Shown here: positions 27,805 through 37,512 of the stretch, one piece after another
Layout: the number at the start of each line of letters is the position of its first letter
How positions within the stretch are numbered: position 1 is the stretch's first letter
Source of the DNA: CAIYXB01 sp038146805
GTDB lineage: Bacteria > Cyanobacteriota > Vampirovibrionia > LMEP-6097
Direction of reading: 5' to 3'
Length of the DNA stretch: 64,000 bases
NCBI GenBank assembly: GCA_038146805.1
Contig: JAYQSH010000005.1
Coordinates: 977,517 to 1,041,516, forward strand
Position numbers and translations under genes: made by a program
The notes under the pieces: generated by a model
Database searches by the model: none
What the model was told of the DNA's origin: nothing
Seen by the model: only the letters and a program-made list of their open reading frames with translations

Positions 27805-28935
27805 ATGGATTTATCTGCTATTACGTATTCGGTTTTTATCCCACTTTTAGACTCTTTGCATAAGATTCTAACTAGTACTGGGTTGTATGGCTATGGCTGG
27901 GCAATTGTATTTTTGACTGCGGCTGTCAAATTAGTGCTTACACCACTTACTTTTAAACAAATAAAAAGTACTAGAAAAATGCAAGTAGTACAACCAAAAT
28001 TAAAAGCTTTACAAGATGATTTTAAAAAAAGAGAAGAGCGTCTCAAAGATGATCCTGAAAGACTAAATAAAGCAAGAATGGATTTCCAGCAAAAGATGAT
28101 GTCTTTTTATAAAGAAAATGATATTAATCCTTTGGGTGGCTGTCTGCCTTTGCTTGTGCAAATGCCTATTTTACTGGGTTTATTTTGGACTTTTTCGGGT
28201 TCACCTTTTAAAGAAAAACCAATTTTTATTGATGTTAAAGTTGTTTCTCAAGCTGAAATTGCAAAAAAACAAATCAAACCTTTTAATGGTAAAGGAGAGA
28301 TTTTTGTTGATGCTAATGGTCAAAGAGCAAGAATTGTTTTAAATAGCAAAAAACTTACCTTAGTTGAAGGTGATAGCTTTGAGGTTACAGCTTCTAAAGC
28401 AGAGGGCGACGCTGAGTTTAGCGCACAAGAAATTGATTGGGGTTTCTTTAATGAAATGCAAGCTGATCAAGGTGTGAATATTGAAAGAAATCCTGAAACA
28501 GGTAACTTAATGATTCATGCTCAAAAAGCTGGTGCTAAAGTACGTTTGCAGGCATTGTTACCAAAAACAATTACAAATGATAGTTTCTTTTTTATCTCTG
28601 ATTTGGGTGATACTGGTGTCTTTAATAAAAAAACAAATTCTTTAAATATAGATATCGTGATTTTGGTTTTATTGTTTGGTATAAGTATCTGGCTTTCTAC
28701 AAAACTTAATGCACCAAAAACGGTGCCTTTAAAACCTGGTGAGATAGAAGATCCACAAGCGGCAATGCAAAGAAGTATGTCAACGATGATGCCTATTATG
28801 ATGACAGGCATGATGATGTTTGTACCATTACCGGCAGGTGCTTTTTTGTATATGATTGTTAGTAGCTTTATTCAAGCGGGTCAAACATTTTTTGCTATGC
28901 AAAGGTATGATAAAAAGTTTGCTGCTCTTGCTTAA
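27805..28935 (+). CDS. yidC: Membrane protein insertase YidC/Oxa1
   Basis: The 376-residue protein has the conserved insertase core: GYGWAIVFLTAAVKLVLTPL, the cytoplasmic charged hairpin (KKREERLKDDPERLNKARMD), PLGGCLPLLVQMPILLGLFW, and the last helices SIWLSTKLNAPKTV and FVPLPAGAFLYMIVSSF. An extracytoplasmic beta-rich insert of ~120 residues (about 145-265, Lys/Glu-rich) sits between helices 2 and 3. Cyanobacterial homologues carry a comparable insert. It inserts membrane proteins with or after Sec. The start ATG lacks an upstream extension, so the large N-terminal periplasmic domain of proteobacterial YidC is absent. Confidence 0.92.
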   Translation: MDLSAITYSVFIPLLDSLHKILTSTGLYGYGWAIVFLTAAVKLVLTPLTFKQIKSTRKMQVVQPKLKALQDDFKKREERLKDDPERLNKARMDFQQKMMSFYKENDINPLGGCLPLLVQMPILLGLFWTFSGSPFKEKPIFIDVKVVSQAEIAKKQIKPFNGKGEIFVDANGQRARIVLNSKKLTLVEGDSFEVTASKAEGDAEFSAQEIDWGFFNEMQADQGVNIERNPETGNLMIHAQKAGAKVRLQALLPKTITNDSFFFISDLGDTGVFNKKTNSLNIDIVILVLLFGISIWLSTKLNAPKTVPLKPGEIEDPQAAMQRSMSTMMPIMMTGMMMFVPLPAGAFLYMIVSSFIQAGQTFFAMQRYDKKFAALA

Positions 28936-28938
28936 AGT

Positions 28939-28974
28939 GTGTTCATCGTGCCAGGCACCAAGAACACTTTTTTT
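28939..28974 (+). terminator. Intrinsic terminator after yidC
   Basis: The stem GTGTTC-ATC-GTGCC with loop A and GGCAC-CAA-GAACAC is followed by seven Ts. A closely similar hairpin occurs at 45043-45078, so this is a repeated structure. Confidence 0.85.
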
Positions 28975-29002
28975 GCTATTATCTGTGGACTCATAACCTA
29001 AT

Positions 29003-30490
29003 CTAAATTGCTAGAAATTCTTTTAATGCTTGGTAATGCAATGCTCCAGCACCTTTGATATTGAACTGTGAGCTCATATCATGTACATCACATGAAACCT
29101 GAAAAATGCTGTTTTGGTTTTTTAGAGTCTCAATAGTAAACAAATCATCCAAGTTTGCTTGAAATAAAATCACCAATAAGTTTTGTTTTTTGATATTGGT
29201 ATTAATGCTTGATAAATATTCAATTTCAAAGTTCGCAAAAACTGTTTCAAGCTTTTCGCGTTCAAGCTTTGGGTGTTTGTTGATCAAAATTTTGTCGAAT
29301 TTTGTGTCAGGTTTACAATCTAATTCTTCAAAACTTGTTTTGATTAAATCTACAAAATATTTTTTGTCATAGTTATAAAAAGTATCTGTCGAATTTTCCA
29401 ATCTTGTTTTTGTTTGAGCAATTTTGCTAATGCTTTTTTCGTAATTGTTGTATAAATCTGTGTAATCCTCTTGGGCTAAGCTATTAAGCTTTTGACAAGT
29501 CTCTAAGGCATCATCAATATTTGTATTCCAGATTATCAAATGATTACCAGCTTCAAGTAGTTTTTTGCTAAGCTCTGTATAGTTGCCATATTGATTCAAA
29601 GCTTTCATTGTGATTTCATCACTGACAACAAGTCCTTTAAAGCCCAATAAATAAATCAACTCTTTAGCAACTAAGTCTTTATTTATACTTGTTGCGATAT
29701 TTTTTTCTTTGCTTACTAAACTTAGTTCTTGTAAATCTTCTTTTGAGATACTACTTTCATCAATTAATTTAGTGTCAAAATTACTACTGTGAACAATCTC
29801 TAAAAGCAAATGTGCAACCATAATACTATCAACCTCGGCTTCAACTGCTGCTATAAACGGTTTAAGGTTTATGAGTTCTTCTTCTAAGGTACGGCTTATT
29901 ACAGGTAGTTCATGATGTGAATCTTTTTTGCTATCTCCATGTCCCGGAAAGTGCTTAGCACAGCTTATAATGCCTTGCGCTCTTAAGCTTTTGATTATAA
30001 CTTTTGCTTGCTCAGCTACAATTCGATAATCATCACCTAAGCTTCTAGAATTGATAATAGGATTTGTTTTTTCTAAATCTAAATCAACACATGGAGCAAA
30101 AACAAAATTAAATCCAAGCTCTTTAAGCTGGTGAGCAAGAGCTTTTGCATAATGATCTAAAACCTCATTAGAAAACAAAAAAGAATTGTCTTTGTTAAGT
30201 TTGCGGCTCGCTGTGCCAAGACTCAAAAGACTTGGTAGTTCATAGCTCACATTTCTAAGTCTTTGTACTTTGCCGCCCTCTTGGTCAACGCAGACAAACA
30301 AATCCTGTCCAAGTAAATCTTTCAAATCTTGAATAAGCTTTTTGACTTTCAGTGTGTCTTTTAAATTTGTATCATAGAGAATTACTCCAGCAGGTTCAAG
30401 CTCTAAAAGTTTTTCTTTTAGTAAAGAGCTAAGAGTTTCACCCTCAAAGCCGACAATAAAAGTTTTTCCGAAATTTACCTGCATCTGCAA
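29003..30490 (-). CDS. nagZ: Beta-N-acetylhexosaminidase (NagZ, GH3)
   Basis: The 495-residue protein has the GH3 TIM barrel with CAKHFPGHGDSKKDSHHELP, the NagZ His/Asp catalytic loop, and VVSDEITMKAL with the nucleophile Asp. DLFVCVDQEGGKVQRLRNVS is also diagnostic. It cleaves GlcNAc from muropeptides in recycling, upstream of MurQ. The ~150-residue C-terminal region beyond the barrel is longer than in E. coli NagZ (~340 residues) and resembles the extra domain of Gram-positive NagZ. It lies 8 nt downstream of mqnA in a nadE-mqnA-nagZ run. Confidence 0.9.
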   Translation of the reverse strand: MQMQVNFGKTFIVGFEGETLSSLLKEKLLELEPAGVILYDTNLKDTLKVKKLIQDLKDLLGQDLFVCVDQEGGKVQRLRNVSYELPSLLSLGTASRKLNKDNSFLFSNEVLDHYAKALAHQLKELGFNFVFAPCVDLDLEKTNPIINSRSLGDDYRIVAEQAKVIIKSLRAQGIISCAKHFPGHGDSKKDSHHELPVISRTLEEELINLKPFIAAVEAEVDSIMVAHLLLEIVHSSNFDTKLIDESSISKEDLQELSLVSKEKNIATSINKDLVAKELIYLLGFKGLVVSDEITMKALNQYGNYTELSKKLLEAGNHLIIWNTNIDDALETCQKLNSLAQEDYTDLYNNYEKSISKIAQTKTRLENSTDTFYNYDKKYFVDLIKTSFEELDCKPDTKFDKILINKHPKLEREKLETVFANFEIEYLSSINTNIKKQNLLVILFQANLDDLFTIETLKNQNSIFQVSCDVHDMSSQFNIKGAGALHYQALKEFLAI

Positions 30491-30498
30491 TTTTAATT

Positions 30499-31296
30499 TT
30501 AATACGATATTGCCAAATCTTTTTGCAAATGCTCAGAAAATAAATCTAAGCTTTGTTGATGTTTAGTTGTGAAATCATAATCAAGATTTTGAAAGTATTG
30601 GTTTAGTATAGTTTTACTTAAGCCTGTTTCTTTAAAGGCTTCTATGATAATGTCTGGATAGATTTCATTGAGCCCATATTCTTTAAGTCGATAGAATTCT
30701 TGCCCTAAAAAATCAAATAAGTCTTTGTCTTTATAAGTGATTGAGCTTTTGTTACAAACCCATAAACCAAAAACCATTGGTAAACTATGCATTGATTGCC
30801 AGCGCTCTCCCAGATCTAAAACAATTTCATAATTGTCTTTATTTTCGGTCAGTGCTTCATCACCAATTAAAAGTTTTGCTGGGTAGTTTTTATTTTCGCT
30901 AAATTTCTCAAATTGAATTAAGTCTAAGTTCATAGCGTAAACATTCTTTAAAATAATTTTTAAGAGTGCGATTGAACTGGCGCTTTTGTTGGTCACATGA
31001 ATAGTTTGTTTATTGTTGTTAAAAAAATCTTGGTTGCAAAAAAACAAAACACTATCAGCATAAGATTTAGATGAGATGCTTAAGGTCTCGATTTTTTTGT
31101 AGAGCATTGGCTGTGATAAAAATTCATAACTTGAGATTGGAGCAATATCTAATTCTTGATTGCGTAACATCTGATTAAGCTCGGCTGGGTTTCCTTCAAT
31201 GATTTCATATTCTAATTTATTGGCAAAACCCATTCTGGCTAATGGGATATTGATTGGTAAGCAATTAATAAAATTAATTTGTCCAATTCTAAGCAT
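30499..31296 (-). CDS. mqnA: Chorismate dehydratase MqnA (futalosine menaquinone pathway)
   Basis: The ~265-residue periplasmic-binding-protein fold protein begins MLRIGQINFINCLPINIPLA, typical of MqnA, with LDIAPISSYEFL and LLIGDEALTE further on. It converts chorismate to 3-enolpyruvylbenzoate, the first step of the futalosine route to menaquinone. The ATG at 31296 is preferred to a longer frame start because it matches the family N-terminus. It overlaps the nadE stop by 8 nt (ATGCTTAG), indicating translational coupling. Confidence 0.9.
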   Translation of the reverse strand: MLRIGQINFINCLPINIPLARMGFANKLEYEIIEGNPAELNQMLRNQELDIAPISSYEFLSQPMLYKKIETLSISSKSYADSVLFFCNQDFFNNNKQTIHVTNKSASSIALLKIILKNVYAMNLDLIQFEKFSENKNYPAKLLIGDEALTENKDNYEIVLDLGERWQSMHSLPMVFGLWVCNKSSITYKDKDLFDFLGQEFYRLKEYGLNEIYPDIIIEAFKETGLSKTILNQYFQNLDYDFTTKHQQSLDLFSEHLQKDLAISY

Positions 31297-32911
31297 GTGA
31301 AAACCTTTGTGCAATTGGCATTCTGCGACCAATGCCAAAGGCACGATTGGCGATTTTAATTATTGGTGGCATTTGCATTCTTTTGTATTCTGCTCGATCT
31401 ATCATGCTCAAAGTTTTATAGGTTATTTCTCGATCAAAACCAAGCTCTATAATTTCTTGCGATGATTTAAGTTCGTCTATGTATAAATTAATAATTTGAT
31501 CTAAGATTTCGTAGTCTGGTAATGAATCACTATCTTTTTGATCTGGTCTTAATTCAGCGCTTGGCGCTTTTGTAATGATGTTTTTGGGGATAATTGTTTT
31601 TTTTGTGTTAATGAAATTTGCTAATTCATAAACTTGGGTTTTTAATAAATCACCAATTGGTGCGATGGCGCCACAGCTATCACCATAAAGAGTCGAATAG
31701 CCTACTGCAATCTCTGATTTGTTTCCAGTTGCAAGTAATATTGCATTGTTGGCGTTGGCGTATGCCATTAAAATATTAGCTCGTATGCGTGGTTGAATGT
31801 TTTCGTCAGCTAAGCCTTGTAATTGATTATCAAATAAGTTTTTAGTTTCTTGATATAAAGAATTAATTTCTTTTACTTGATAATTAATGCCAAGGATTTC
31901 TGCAAGTGCTTTTGCGTCTTTGATACTATCACTACTGGTATATAAAGTTGGCATCATGATGCCGCAAACATTTTTAGCTCCTAACGCCTGCACAGCTAAA
32001 CAAGCAACAATTGCCGAGTCAATGCCGCCAGATAAGCCAAGTACAACTTTTGTGAAGCCTGTTTTTTCTATGTAATCCTTAATACCTAACACGCAAGCGT
32101 TATAAATATTTTCTATATCAGAATTTTCTTGTTGGTCTTTATCAGCTTGAGTTTTGTCGATGTCAAAAACTTTTATTTCTTCTTGAAATGATTTGCAGTT
32201 GATGATTGTTGCGCCAAGTTCATTGCAAACAAACGAACTACCATCAAAAACCAATTGATCATTTGCACCTGTTTGATTTACATAGATAAATTTGCTTTGG
32301 TATTTTTTGGCGATCCTGCCAATTAAATCTTTTCTGCGTTGGATTTTTTTGTTGGTAAATGGTGAAGCCGAGATGTTTACTATGAAATCTGCATTTGCGG
32401 CTACTAAATTTTCAATAGGGTTTTTTGAATAAACACTTGGGTAAGCTTCTATCCATGCGTCTTCGCAAATTGACACGCCAATTTTGTGTTCTTGAAATTT
32501 CCAAGTGCAATCATAGTCATCATTAGCAGAGAAATAGCGTGTTTCATCAAAAACGTCATAGCTAGGCAATAAAGTTTTGTTGATTACTTTTTCAATTTTA
32601 CCGTTAGCTAAACAATAAGCAGAATTTGTGAAGCGGCTAGTACTAAATTTGCTTGAGCCAACTGCACCTATAATAATTGCAAAATCTTCACTAGTTTCTT
32701 TTGTGAGTTTTTGTAAAACTTTGTTTTGTTGTTCTAAAAAATCATGTTTAAAAATCAAATCCAAAAGTGGGTAGCCCGGTAGAAAAAGTTCAGGAAAAAT
32801 AATCAGATTACTAGACTCAGATTTTGCTTTTTGGATAGCAGTTAAAGCAGTCTGATAATTTTTTTCAAAGTCTCCGATAGTAGGGTTTAATTGTGCGATT
32901 GCGATTTTCAT
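31289..32911 (-). CDS. nadE: Glutamine-dependent NAD+ synthetase
   Basis: The 540-residue two-domain protein has an N-terminal nitrilase-type glutaminase (NLIIFPELFLPGYPL with Glu; VINKTLLPSYDVFDE with Lys; HKIGVSICEDAWIEAYP with Cys). Its C-terminal ATP-pyrophosphatase synthetase domain has LGLSGGIDSAIVACLAV, ILLATGNKSEIAVGYSTLYG and AELRPDQKDSDSLPDYEILD. It makes NAD from deamido-NAD using Gln-derived ammonia. It is divergent from lysA with 32 nt between the starts, so the promoters must overlap. Confidence 0.96.
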   Translation of the reverse strand: MKIAIAQLNPTIGDFEKNYQTALTAIQKAKSESSNLIIFPELFLPGYPLLDLIFKHDFLEQQNKVLQKLTKETSEDFAIIIGAVGSSKFSTSRFTNSAYCLANGKIEKVINKTLLPSYDVFDETRYFSANDDYDCTWKFQEHKIGVSICEDAWIEAYPSVYSKNPIENLVAANADFIVNISASPFTNKKIQRRKDLIGRIAKKYQSKFIYVNQTGANDQLVFDGSSFVCNELGATIINCKSFQEEIKVFDIDKTQADKDQQENSDIENIYNACVLGIKDYIEKTGFTKVVLGLSGGIDSAIVACLAVQALGAKNVCGIMMPTLYTSSDSIKDAKALAEILGINYQVKEINSLYQETKNLFDNQLQGLADENIQPRIRANILMAYANANNAILLATGNKSEIAVGYSTLYGDSCGAIAPIGDLLKTQVYELANFINTKKTIIPKNIITKAPSAELRPDQKDSDSLPDYEILDQIINLYIDELKSSQEIIELGFDREITYKTLSMIDRAEYKRMQMPPIIKIANRAFGIGRRMPIAQRFSHA

Positions 32912-32943
32912 TGTTACTAAATATCATGATATCATTGTGAAAA

Positions 32944-34275
32944 ATGACAACAGATTTAAGTTCTATTAATAAATTAAAACCCCTTGGATTCTCAAGAAAT
33001 GAGGCGCAAGAGACTTTAATACATAACTATAAGGTAAAAGATTTAGTGGCTCAATATGGCTCGCCACTTTATATACTTTGTGAAGAAACTATTAGAGCAC
33101 GCGCACAAGAATATGTTGCCAGCTTTAAAAAATATTATGGTGAAGCCGAGGTGATCTATGCATCAAAAGCATTAAATTGCATGGCAATTTGTAAATTAAT
33201 GCAACAAGAAAATATTAGTCTTGATGTTGTGAGTATTGGTGAGTTACATACTGCACTAAAAGCAAAATTTAATCCTGAAAAAATTGTTTTTCATGGTAAC
33301 AACAAAAGTCCAGAAGAAATTAGTGCTTGTATCAAAAACGATGTCAGAATAGTTTTGGATAACTTTAATGATCTCAGGTTAGTGTCAGAACTAAATACTG
33401 AAAAGAAAAATGTCAAAGTTATTATTAGGGTAACTCCAGGTATTGAGTGTCATACGCACGAATACATTAAAACTGGAAAAATTGATTCTAAGTTTGGATT
33501 TAATTTAGGAGATTTATTGAGTTTAGTTGAAGATATCAAAAACAACTATGCTTTTATTACAATTCTTGGTTTGCATTGCCATATCGGTTCACAGATTTTT
33601 GAAACACAACCACAGCAAGATGCCGCACAGGTGCTTTTGGAAAAGTATGCAGAAATTAAATCTAAGTTTGATATTGAACTTGCTTATTTAAATTTAGGTG
33701 GTGGTCTTGGTATTAAATATTTAGAAAGTGATGACCCTCCAGAAATCAGCACTATAATCAAAAATTCGTGTGATGCTGTCACTAGCATTTGTGACAAATT
33801 AAATCTCAAAAAACCAATTTTAATGATGGAGCCGGGACGTAGTTTGGTTGCCCCAGCTGGAATCACCGCATATAAAGTTGGTAATATCAAAGATATCCCC
33901 AATGTTAGAAAATATGTTTGTGTTGATGGTGGTATGGCTGATAATGTGCGACCGATTATGTACCAAGCTCAGTACCATGCAGAACTTGATGCCAAAGATC
34001 CAAATGAAAATTTAGAGCAAGTAACAATAGCAGGCAAATATTGTGAGTCTGGCGATGTTTTGATTAAAGATATTATGCTCGCAAAAGCAGAGGCAGAGGA
34101 TATTTTAATGGTCTTTTCAACTGGTGCTTATAATTACTCAATGGCTTCAAATTATAATCGTGCAACTAAGCCTGCGATGGTTTTAGTCAATAAAAATGGG
34201 CATAATTTAATTGTAAGAAAAGAAAGCCTAGACGATTTGATTGCGCATGATTTAATTCCAGATCATTTAGCCTAA
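32944..34275 (+). CDS. lysA: Diaminopimelate decarboxylase
   Basis: The 443-residue fold-III PLP enzyme has the PLP Lys in EVIYASKALNCMAICKLM, the glycine loop in ILGLHCHIGSQIFE and YLNLGGGLGIKYL, the phosphate-binding region MMEPGRSLVAPAG, and the active-site Cys in IAGKYCESGDVL. It makes L-lysine from meso-DAP, last step of the pathway. It is followed after 11 nt by cdaA, probably in one operon. Confidence 0.97.
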   Translation: MTTDLSSINKLKPLGFSRNEAQETLIHNYKVKDLVAQYGSPLYILCEETIRARAQEYVASFKKYYGEAEVIYASKALNCMAICKLMQQENISLDVVSIGELHTALKAKFNPEKIVFHGNNKSPEEISACIKNDVRIVLDNFNDLRLVSELNTEKKNVKVIIRVTPGIECHTHEYIKTGKIDSKFGFNLGDLLSLVEDIKNNYAFITILGLHCHIGSQIFETQPQQDAAQVLLEKYAEIKSKFDIELAYLNLGGGLGIKYLESDDPPEISTIIKNSCDAVTSICDKLNLKKPILMMEPGRSLVAPAGITAYKVGNIKDIPNVRKYVCVDGGMADNVRPIMYQAQYHAELDAKDPNENLEQVTIAGKYCESGDVLIKDIMLAKAEAEDILMVFSTGAYNYSMASNYNRATKPAMVLVNKNGHNLIVRKESLDDLIAHDLIPDHLA

Positions 34276-34286
34276 GGGAGCAAAAT

Positions 34287-35333
34287 ATAGAAACGCAAAA
34301 TATAACTATTGACTATCTGGATCTTAAAGAATTTCTCTTTAAATTTTTTGATCTTGAATTAAATCCAATTAGTGTTTTAAGTATCATTTTGCAATTAGCT
34401 GGAATTGCATGGCTGATTTATCAAGTTTATGAAAAGCTCAAAGGTACTCAGGCAGAGCGTGTGCTAAGAGGTTTGATTTTGATTAGCCCTGTAATTTTAA
34501 TTTGTTATGCCCTCAAACTTGGAATCATTACTCGACTGATAGAAATTTTTTCTCCAACAATTTTAATTGGCTTAATTGTAATTTTTGCGCCAGAGTTTAG
34601 ACGTGTGCTTATGCAGTTAGGTGGAAATTTGTCGCTAGTAGATTATATTCATATTGCTGAATCTAAAAAAAGTGTCAATGAAGCTTGCAATGAGATTTTA
34701 GATGCTGTTGCGACTTTGCAACAAAACAAAGTTGGCGCCTTGATTGCTGTTGAAAAAGCAAATGTTGAAAGATACTATGTGAATCCGGGTTTTGGTATAA
34801 ATGCCAAATTAAGCAAAGAACTTTTGATTACAATCTTTAACCCAAAATCACCTTTGCATGATGGAGCTGTGATTTTAAAAGGTTTTACTGTGCTTGCGGC
34901 AGGTGTGATTTTGCCGATGACCGAGAATCCAAAACTTGATTGGCAATATGGTACGCGTCATAGAGCTGCAATTGGTTTTAGCGAAGTTACAGATGCACTC
35001 TGTTTAGTTGTTTCAGAAGAAACCGGTGGTTTGTCGATTGCTTCACAAGGACGACTTACTCACTACAATACTATTGAAAATATTCGTCCAATTTTAGAAC
35101 AATACTATTCAGAGATGTTAAAAACTGAAAAGAAAAGAACTAAGGTTGGTAGGTTTATTGCAGACATATTTAATTTCAACCTTAAAACTCAAGAAGAAAA
35201 TTTAGAACTAAATAGTGAAGATTCTGCTCAAGATCAAGAGTTAAGCTCTGAAGAAATTGAGGTTTTGGAGGACTTGCAGTTGGTACAAGATGTAAAACCA
35301 ACCATAAAAACCCCCCTAAAATCCAAAGATTAA
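34287..35333 (+). CDS. cdaA: Diadenylate cyclase CdaA (c-di-AMP synthase), apparent ATA start
   Basis: The DAC domain is clear: SPLHDGAVILKG and YGTRHRAAIGFSE are the DGA and RHR motifs that bind ATP. It is preceded by three hydrophobic helices, including LRGLILISPVILICYALKLG. The only canonical start (TTG 34389) would cut the first helix. The frame is open upstream to the lysA stop, and an ATA at 34287 lies 6 nt after GGGAG and gives a full N-terminus (ETQNITIDYLDLKEFLF). The C-terminal ~50 residues are acidic. Product c-di-AMP controls potassium and wall homeostasis. The start codon is an inference. Confidence 0.9.
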   Translation: METQNITIDYLDLKEFLFKFFDLELNPISVLSIILQLAGIAWLIYQVYEKLKGTQAERVLRGLILISPVILICYALKLGIITRLIEIFSPTILIGLIVIFAPEFRRVLMQLGGNLSLVDYIHIAESKKSVNEACNEILDAVATLQQNKVGALIAVEKANVERYYVNPGFGINAKLSKELLITIFNPKSPLHDGAVILKGFTVLAAGVILPMTENPKLDWQYGTRHRAAIGFSEVTDALCLVVSEETGGLSIASQGRLTHYNTIENIRPILEQYYSEMLKTEKKRTKVGRFIADIFNFNLKTQEENLELNSEDSAQDQELSSEEIEVLEDLQLVQDVKPTIKTPLKSKD

Positions 35334-35337
35334 TTTA

Positions 35338-36555
35338 ACTAGATTCAAAATAACGTAAAAACGTCAAAAAGCTCATAGTTGTATAGCTGAAAGGAAAACA
35401 AACTATGAGCAAAAAACGAAGTTTTAAACACTTTGACGAAGCAGCACGGACAGTAATAGAGATCACCGAAAACGGCTTCACCATTACAAGGCAAAAAGTA
35501 GCAGAATTTTTACACTGTTCTGAAGCTGCTATCAGCCAAGAGGTTAAAAGAAACTCATATTTCGGCAAATATAGTGCCTCCAAGGCTCAAGAAGCCAGTA
35601 AAAAACGAAAAAACAAGACAAAGAAACGACCTATTTTGGATGATCCAGAGATAGGAAGGTATATTGAAGAAAAACTGGAGTTAGGTTGGACTCCTGATGA
35701 GATTGCCGGAAGGAGCAAGTTAGACCCTAATGTAAAAAGTGTTTCTAGAGGTTCGGTATACAACTACATCTATGCTCCTAAAAATCATAGCAAGCAGCTC
35801 TGGAAACTTTTACGCTTTAAACGCTCAAAACCTAAGAAACGAAAAGCCGGTAATCACAAAAAAGGTGGAATACCAGGTCGAGTTGGTATTCAAAAACGTC
35901 CAGAAATTGTTGAAGAAAGATCTAGGCTTGGAGACTGGGAAGGCGATACTGTAATTGGAGCAAATCAAAAGGGAGTGATCGCAACTTTTGTAGATAGAAC
36001 AGCTCGTTACACTAAAATCGGTAAGCTTGAAAACAAGTCAATGATTGAGATGCATAGAGTTACCGTAGAACTATTCAAGTCGGAGCCAAAAGAAAAACTC
36101 AACACGATGACTTTTGATAATGGTAAAGAATTTACTGGTCACTTAGCAATATCAAAAGATCTAGATATTGAAATATTTTTTGCTGACCCGTACTCATCGT
36201 TCCAAAGAGGCACTAATGAAAATATGAACAGGCAGATCAGAAGATTTTTGCCGAAAGGAACCGATCTAAGATCAGTAACTCAAAAAGAGCTTGATGAGAT
36301 AGCTGACAAACTCAACAACAGACCGAGAAGAAGCCTAAATTACAAAACACCCGCAGAAGTTTTTAACAGCTCTTAAAAATCAATAAATGGGAGCAAGAGG
36401 GTGTATAGATCTTTCAGGTGGAAACACCTAGCCTTGCTATGCAGAAAAACAAAAATTAACAAATTTTTCTAAGATTTTGCTTATACTTAAAAAGCTAAAT
36501 CTTCAACTATGAAGCTAAGAATCCAGGAAATTAAAATTAAGTTTGGATTTTAGGC
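35338..36555 (+). mobile_element. IS30-family insertion sequence, copy B (1218 bp)
   Basis: It is near-identical to copy A at 15620-16837. It begins 5 nt after the cdaA stop codon and so may supply or remove the cdaA terminator. No target duplication is evident. Confidence 0.9.
35405..36376 (+). CDS. IS30-family transposase (copy B)
   Basis: The 323-residue protein is intact, with HTH (KVAEFLHCSEAAISQEVKRN) and DDE motifs (GDWEGDTVIGANQKG, TFDNGKEFTGH, FQRGTNENMNRQI). One residue differs from copy A (HRVTVELF). Two intact near-identical copies suggest recent activity. Confidence 0.96.
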   Translation: MSKKRSFKHFDEAARTVIEITENGFTITRQKVAEFLHCSEAAISQEVKRNSYFGKYSASKAQEASKKRKNKTKKRPILDDPEIGRYIEEKLELGWTPDEIAGRSKLDPNVKSVSRGSVYNYIYAPKNHSKQLWKLLRFKRSKPKKRKAGNHKKGGIPGRVGIQKRPEIVEERSRLGDWEGDTVIGANQKGVIATFVDRTARYTKIGKLENKSMIEMHRVTVELFKSEPKEKLNTMTFDNGKEFTGHLAISKDLDIEIFFADPYSSFQRGTNENMNRQIRRFLPKGTDLRSVTQKELDEIADKLNNRPRRSLNYKTPAEVFNSS

Positions 36556-36638
36556 CCTAAGTCTAAGAAGTCTAAAGCATCGTAAAGACAAGATGAATAT
36601 AAAATAATAATAAAATTCATGAAATATTAAAAAAGGTA

Positions 36639-36668
36639 TTGCGCAATTAGCCCAAGCTTGTGTATAAT
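36639..36668 (+). promoter_or_regulatory. Promoter of the response-regulator gene
   Basis: TTGCGC (36639-36644), an 18-nt spacer, and a perfect TATAAT (36663-36668). The -10 ends 9 nt before the ATG at 36678, leaving at most a 2-3 nt leader. Confidence 0.75.
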
Positions 36669-36677
36669 TTCTTCATT

Positions 36678-37427
36678 ATGGCAGAAAATCAACAGAAAAT
36701 ATTTGTTATAGACGACGATCCGGCAATTTTGGAGCTTGTTACATCTAATTTAGAATTACAAGGATACCAAGTTGAATCAGCGGATAACGCTATTGATGGA
36801 TTAGCATTAATTCAACAAAACCCACCAAATTTGGTGATTTTGGATTTAATGATGCCTAATTTAGATGGTTTCACAGCTTGTCAGAGACTTCGTCAAAACG
36901 AGAAAACTAAAGATATCCCAGTTCTAATGCTTACAGCATTAAGCCGTACTGAAGATAAAGTTACTGGTTTTGATTCAGGAGCTGATGACTATTTAACAAA
37001 ACCATTTGAGCTTGCAGAATTGTTTGTTAGAGTTAGAGCGTTATTAAGACGTTCTGGTGCTATAACACTTTCTCAGTCTATTCCTGAGATCTTACACGCT
37101 GGTGATATTACATTAATGCCAGAGTCTAGAGAAATCAAAATAGAAGACAAGATCATGAGATTAACTCCAATTGAATTTGAAGTTTTACATTGCTTAATGC
37201 AAAACCATGGTCAGACTGTATCTCCGGGCACTTTATTAAAAGAAGTTTGGGGTTACTCTCCTGAGGATGATGTTGATACAATCAGAGTTCACATTAGACA
37301 TCTAAGATCAAGAATTGAAGCTGGTGAGAAAAAATACATCAAAACCGTTTATGGTGGTGGTTACCAAATCATCCCTGATGGTTTTATCAAGCATCAAGCC
37401 GCAGCTACTGCTGGCGTTGAAGCTTAA
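36678..37427 (+). CDS. OmpR-family response regulator (RpaA/RpaB-like)
   Basis: The ~249-residue protein has a receiver domain with phospho-acceptor Asp at about 56 (LVILDLMMPNLDG), an acidic pocket (IDDDP) and the conserved Lys in DYLTKPFELAELF. A winged-helix DNA-binding domain follows (LTPIEFEVLHCLMQNHGQTV, EVWGYSPEDDVDTIRVHIRH, KKYIKTVYGGGYQI). The receiver-linker style resembles cyanobacterial RpaA/RpaB. No histidine kinase is adjacent, so it is an orphan regulator here. The ATG at 36678 (MAENQQKIFV) is chosen over one six codons upstream because the promoter would lie inside the longer frame. Confidence 0.9.
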   Translation: MAENQQKIFVIDDDPAILELVTSNLELQGYQVESADNAIDGLALIQQNPPNLVILDLMMPNLDGFTACQRLRQNEKTKDIPVLMLTALSRTEDKVTGFDSGADDYLTKPFELAELFVRVRALLRRSGAITLSQSIPEILHAGDITLMPESREIKIEDKIMRLTPIEFEVLHCLMQNHGQTVSPGTLLKEVWGYSPEDDVDTIRVHIRHLRSRIEAGEKKYIKTVYGGGYQIIPDGFIKHQAAATAGVEA

Positions 37428-37460
37428 GTGTTATTGTCTACAACAGATTAAATTAACTAA

Positions 37461-37494
37461 AAAAACTCCCTATTATTTAAGGGAGTTTTTTTTG
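37461..37494 (+). terminator. Intrinsic terminator of the response-regulator gene
   Basis: AAAACTCCCT, a short AT loop, then AGGGAGTTTTTTTT: an 8-bp stem with a T-tract. Confidence 0.92.
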
Positions 37495-37512
37495 TAATAA
37501 TAATCTTTAAGA

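Noticed and set aside
35335..35583. 82-residue ORF, also at 16592-16840
   Set aside because: It is the antisense shadow of the IS30 transposase 5' end, present in both IS copies.
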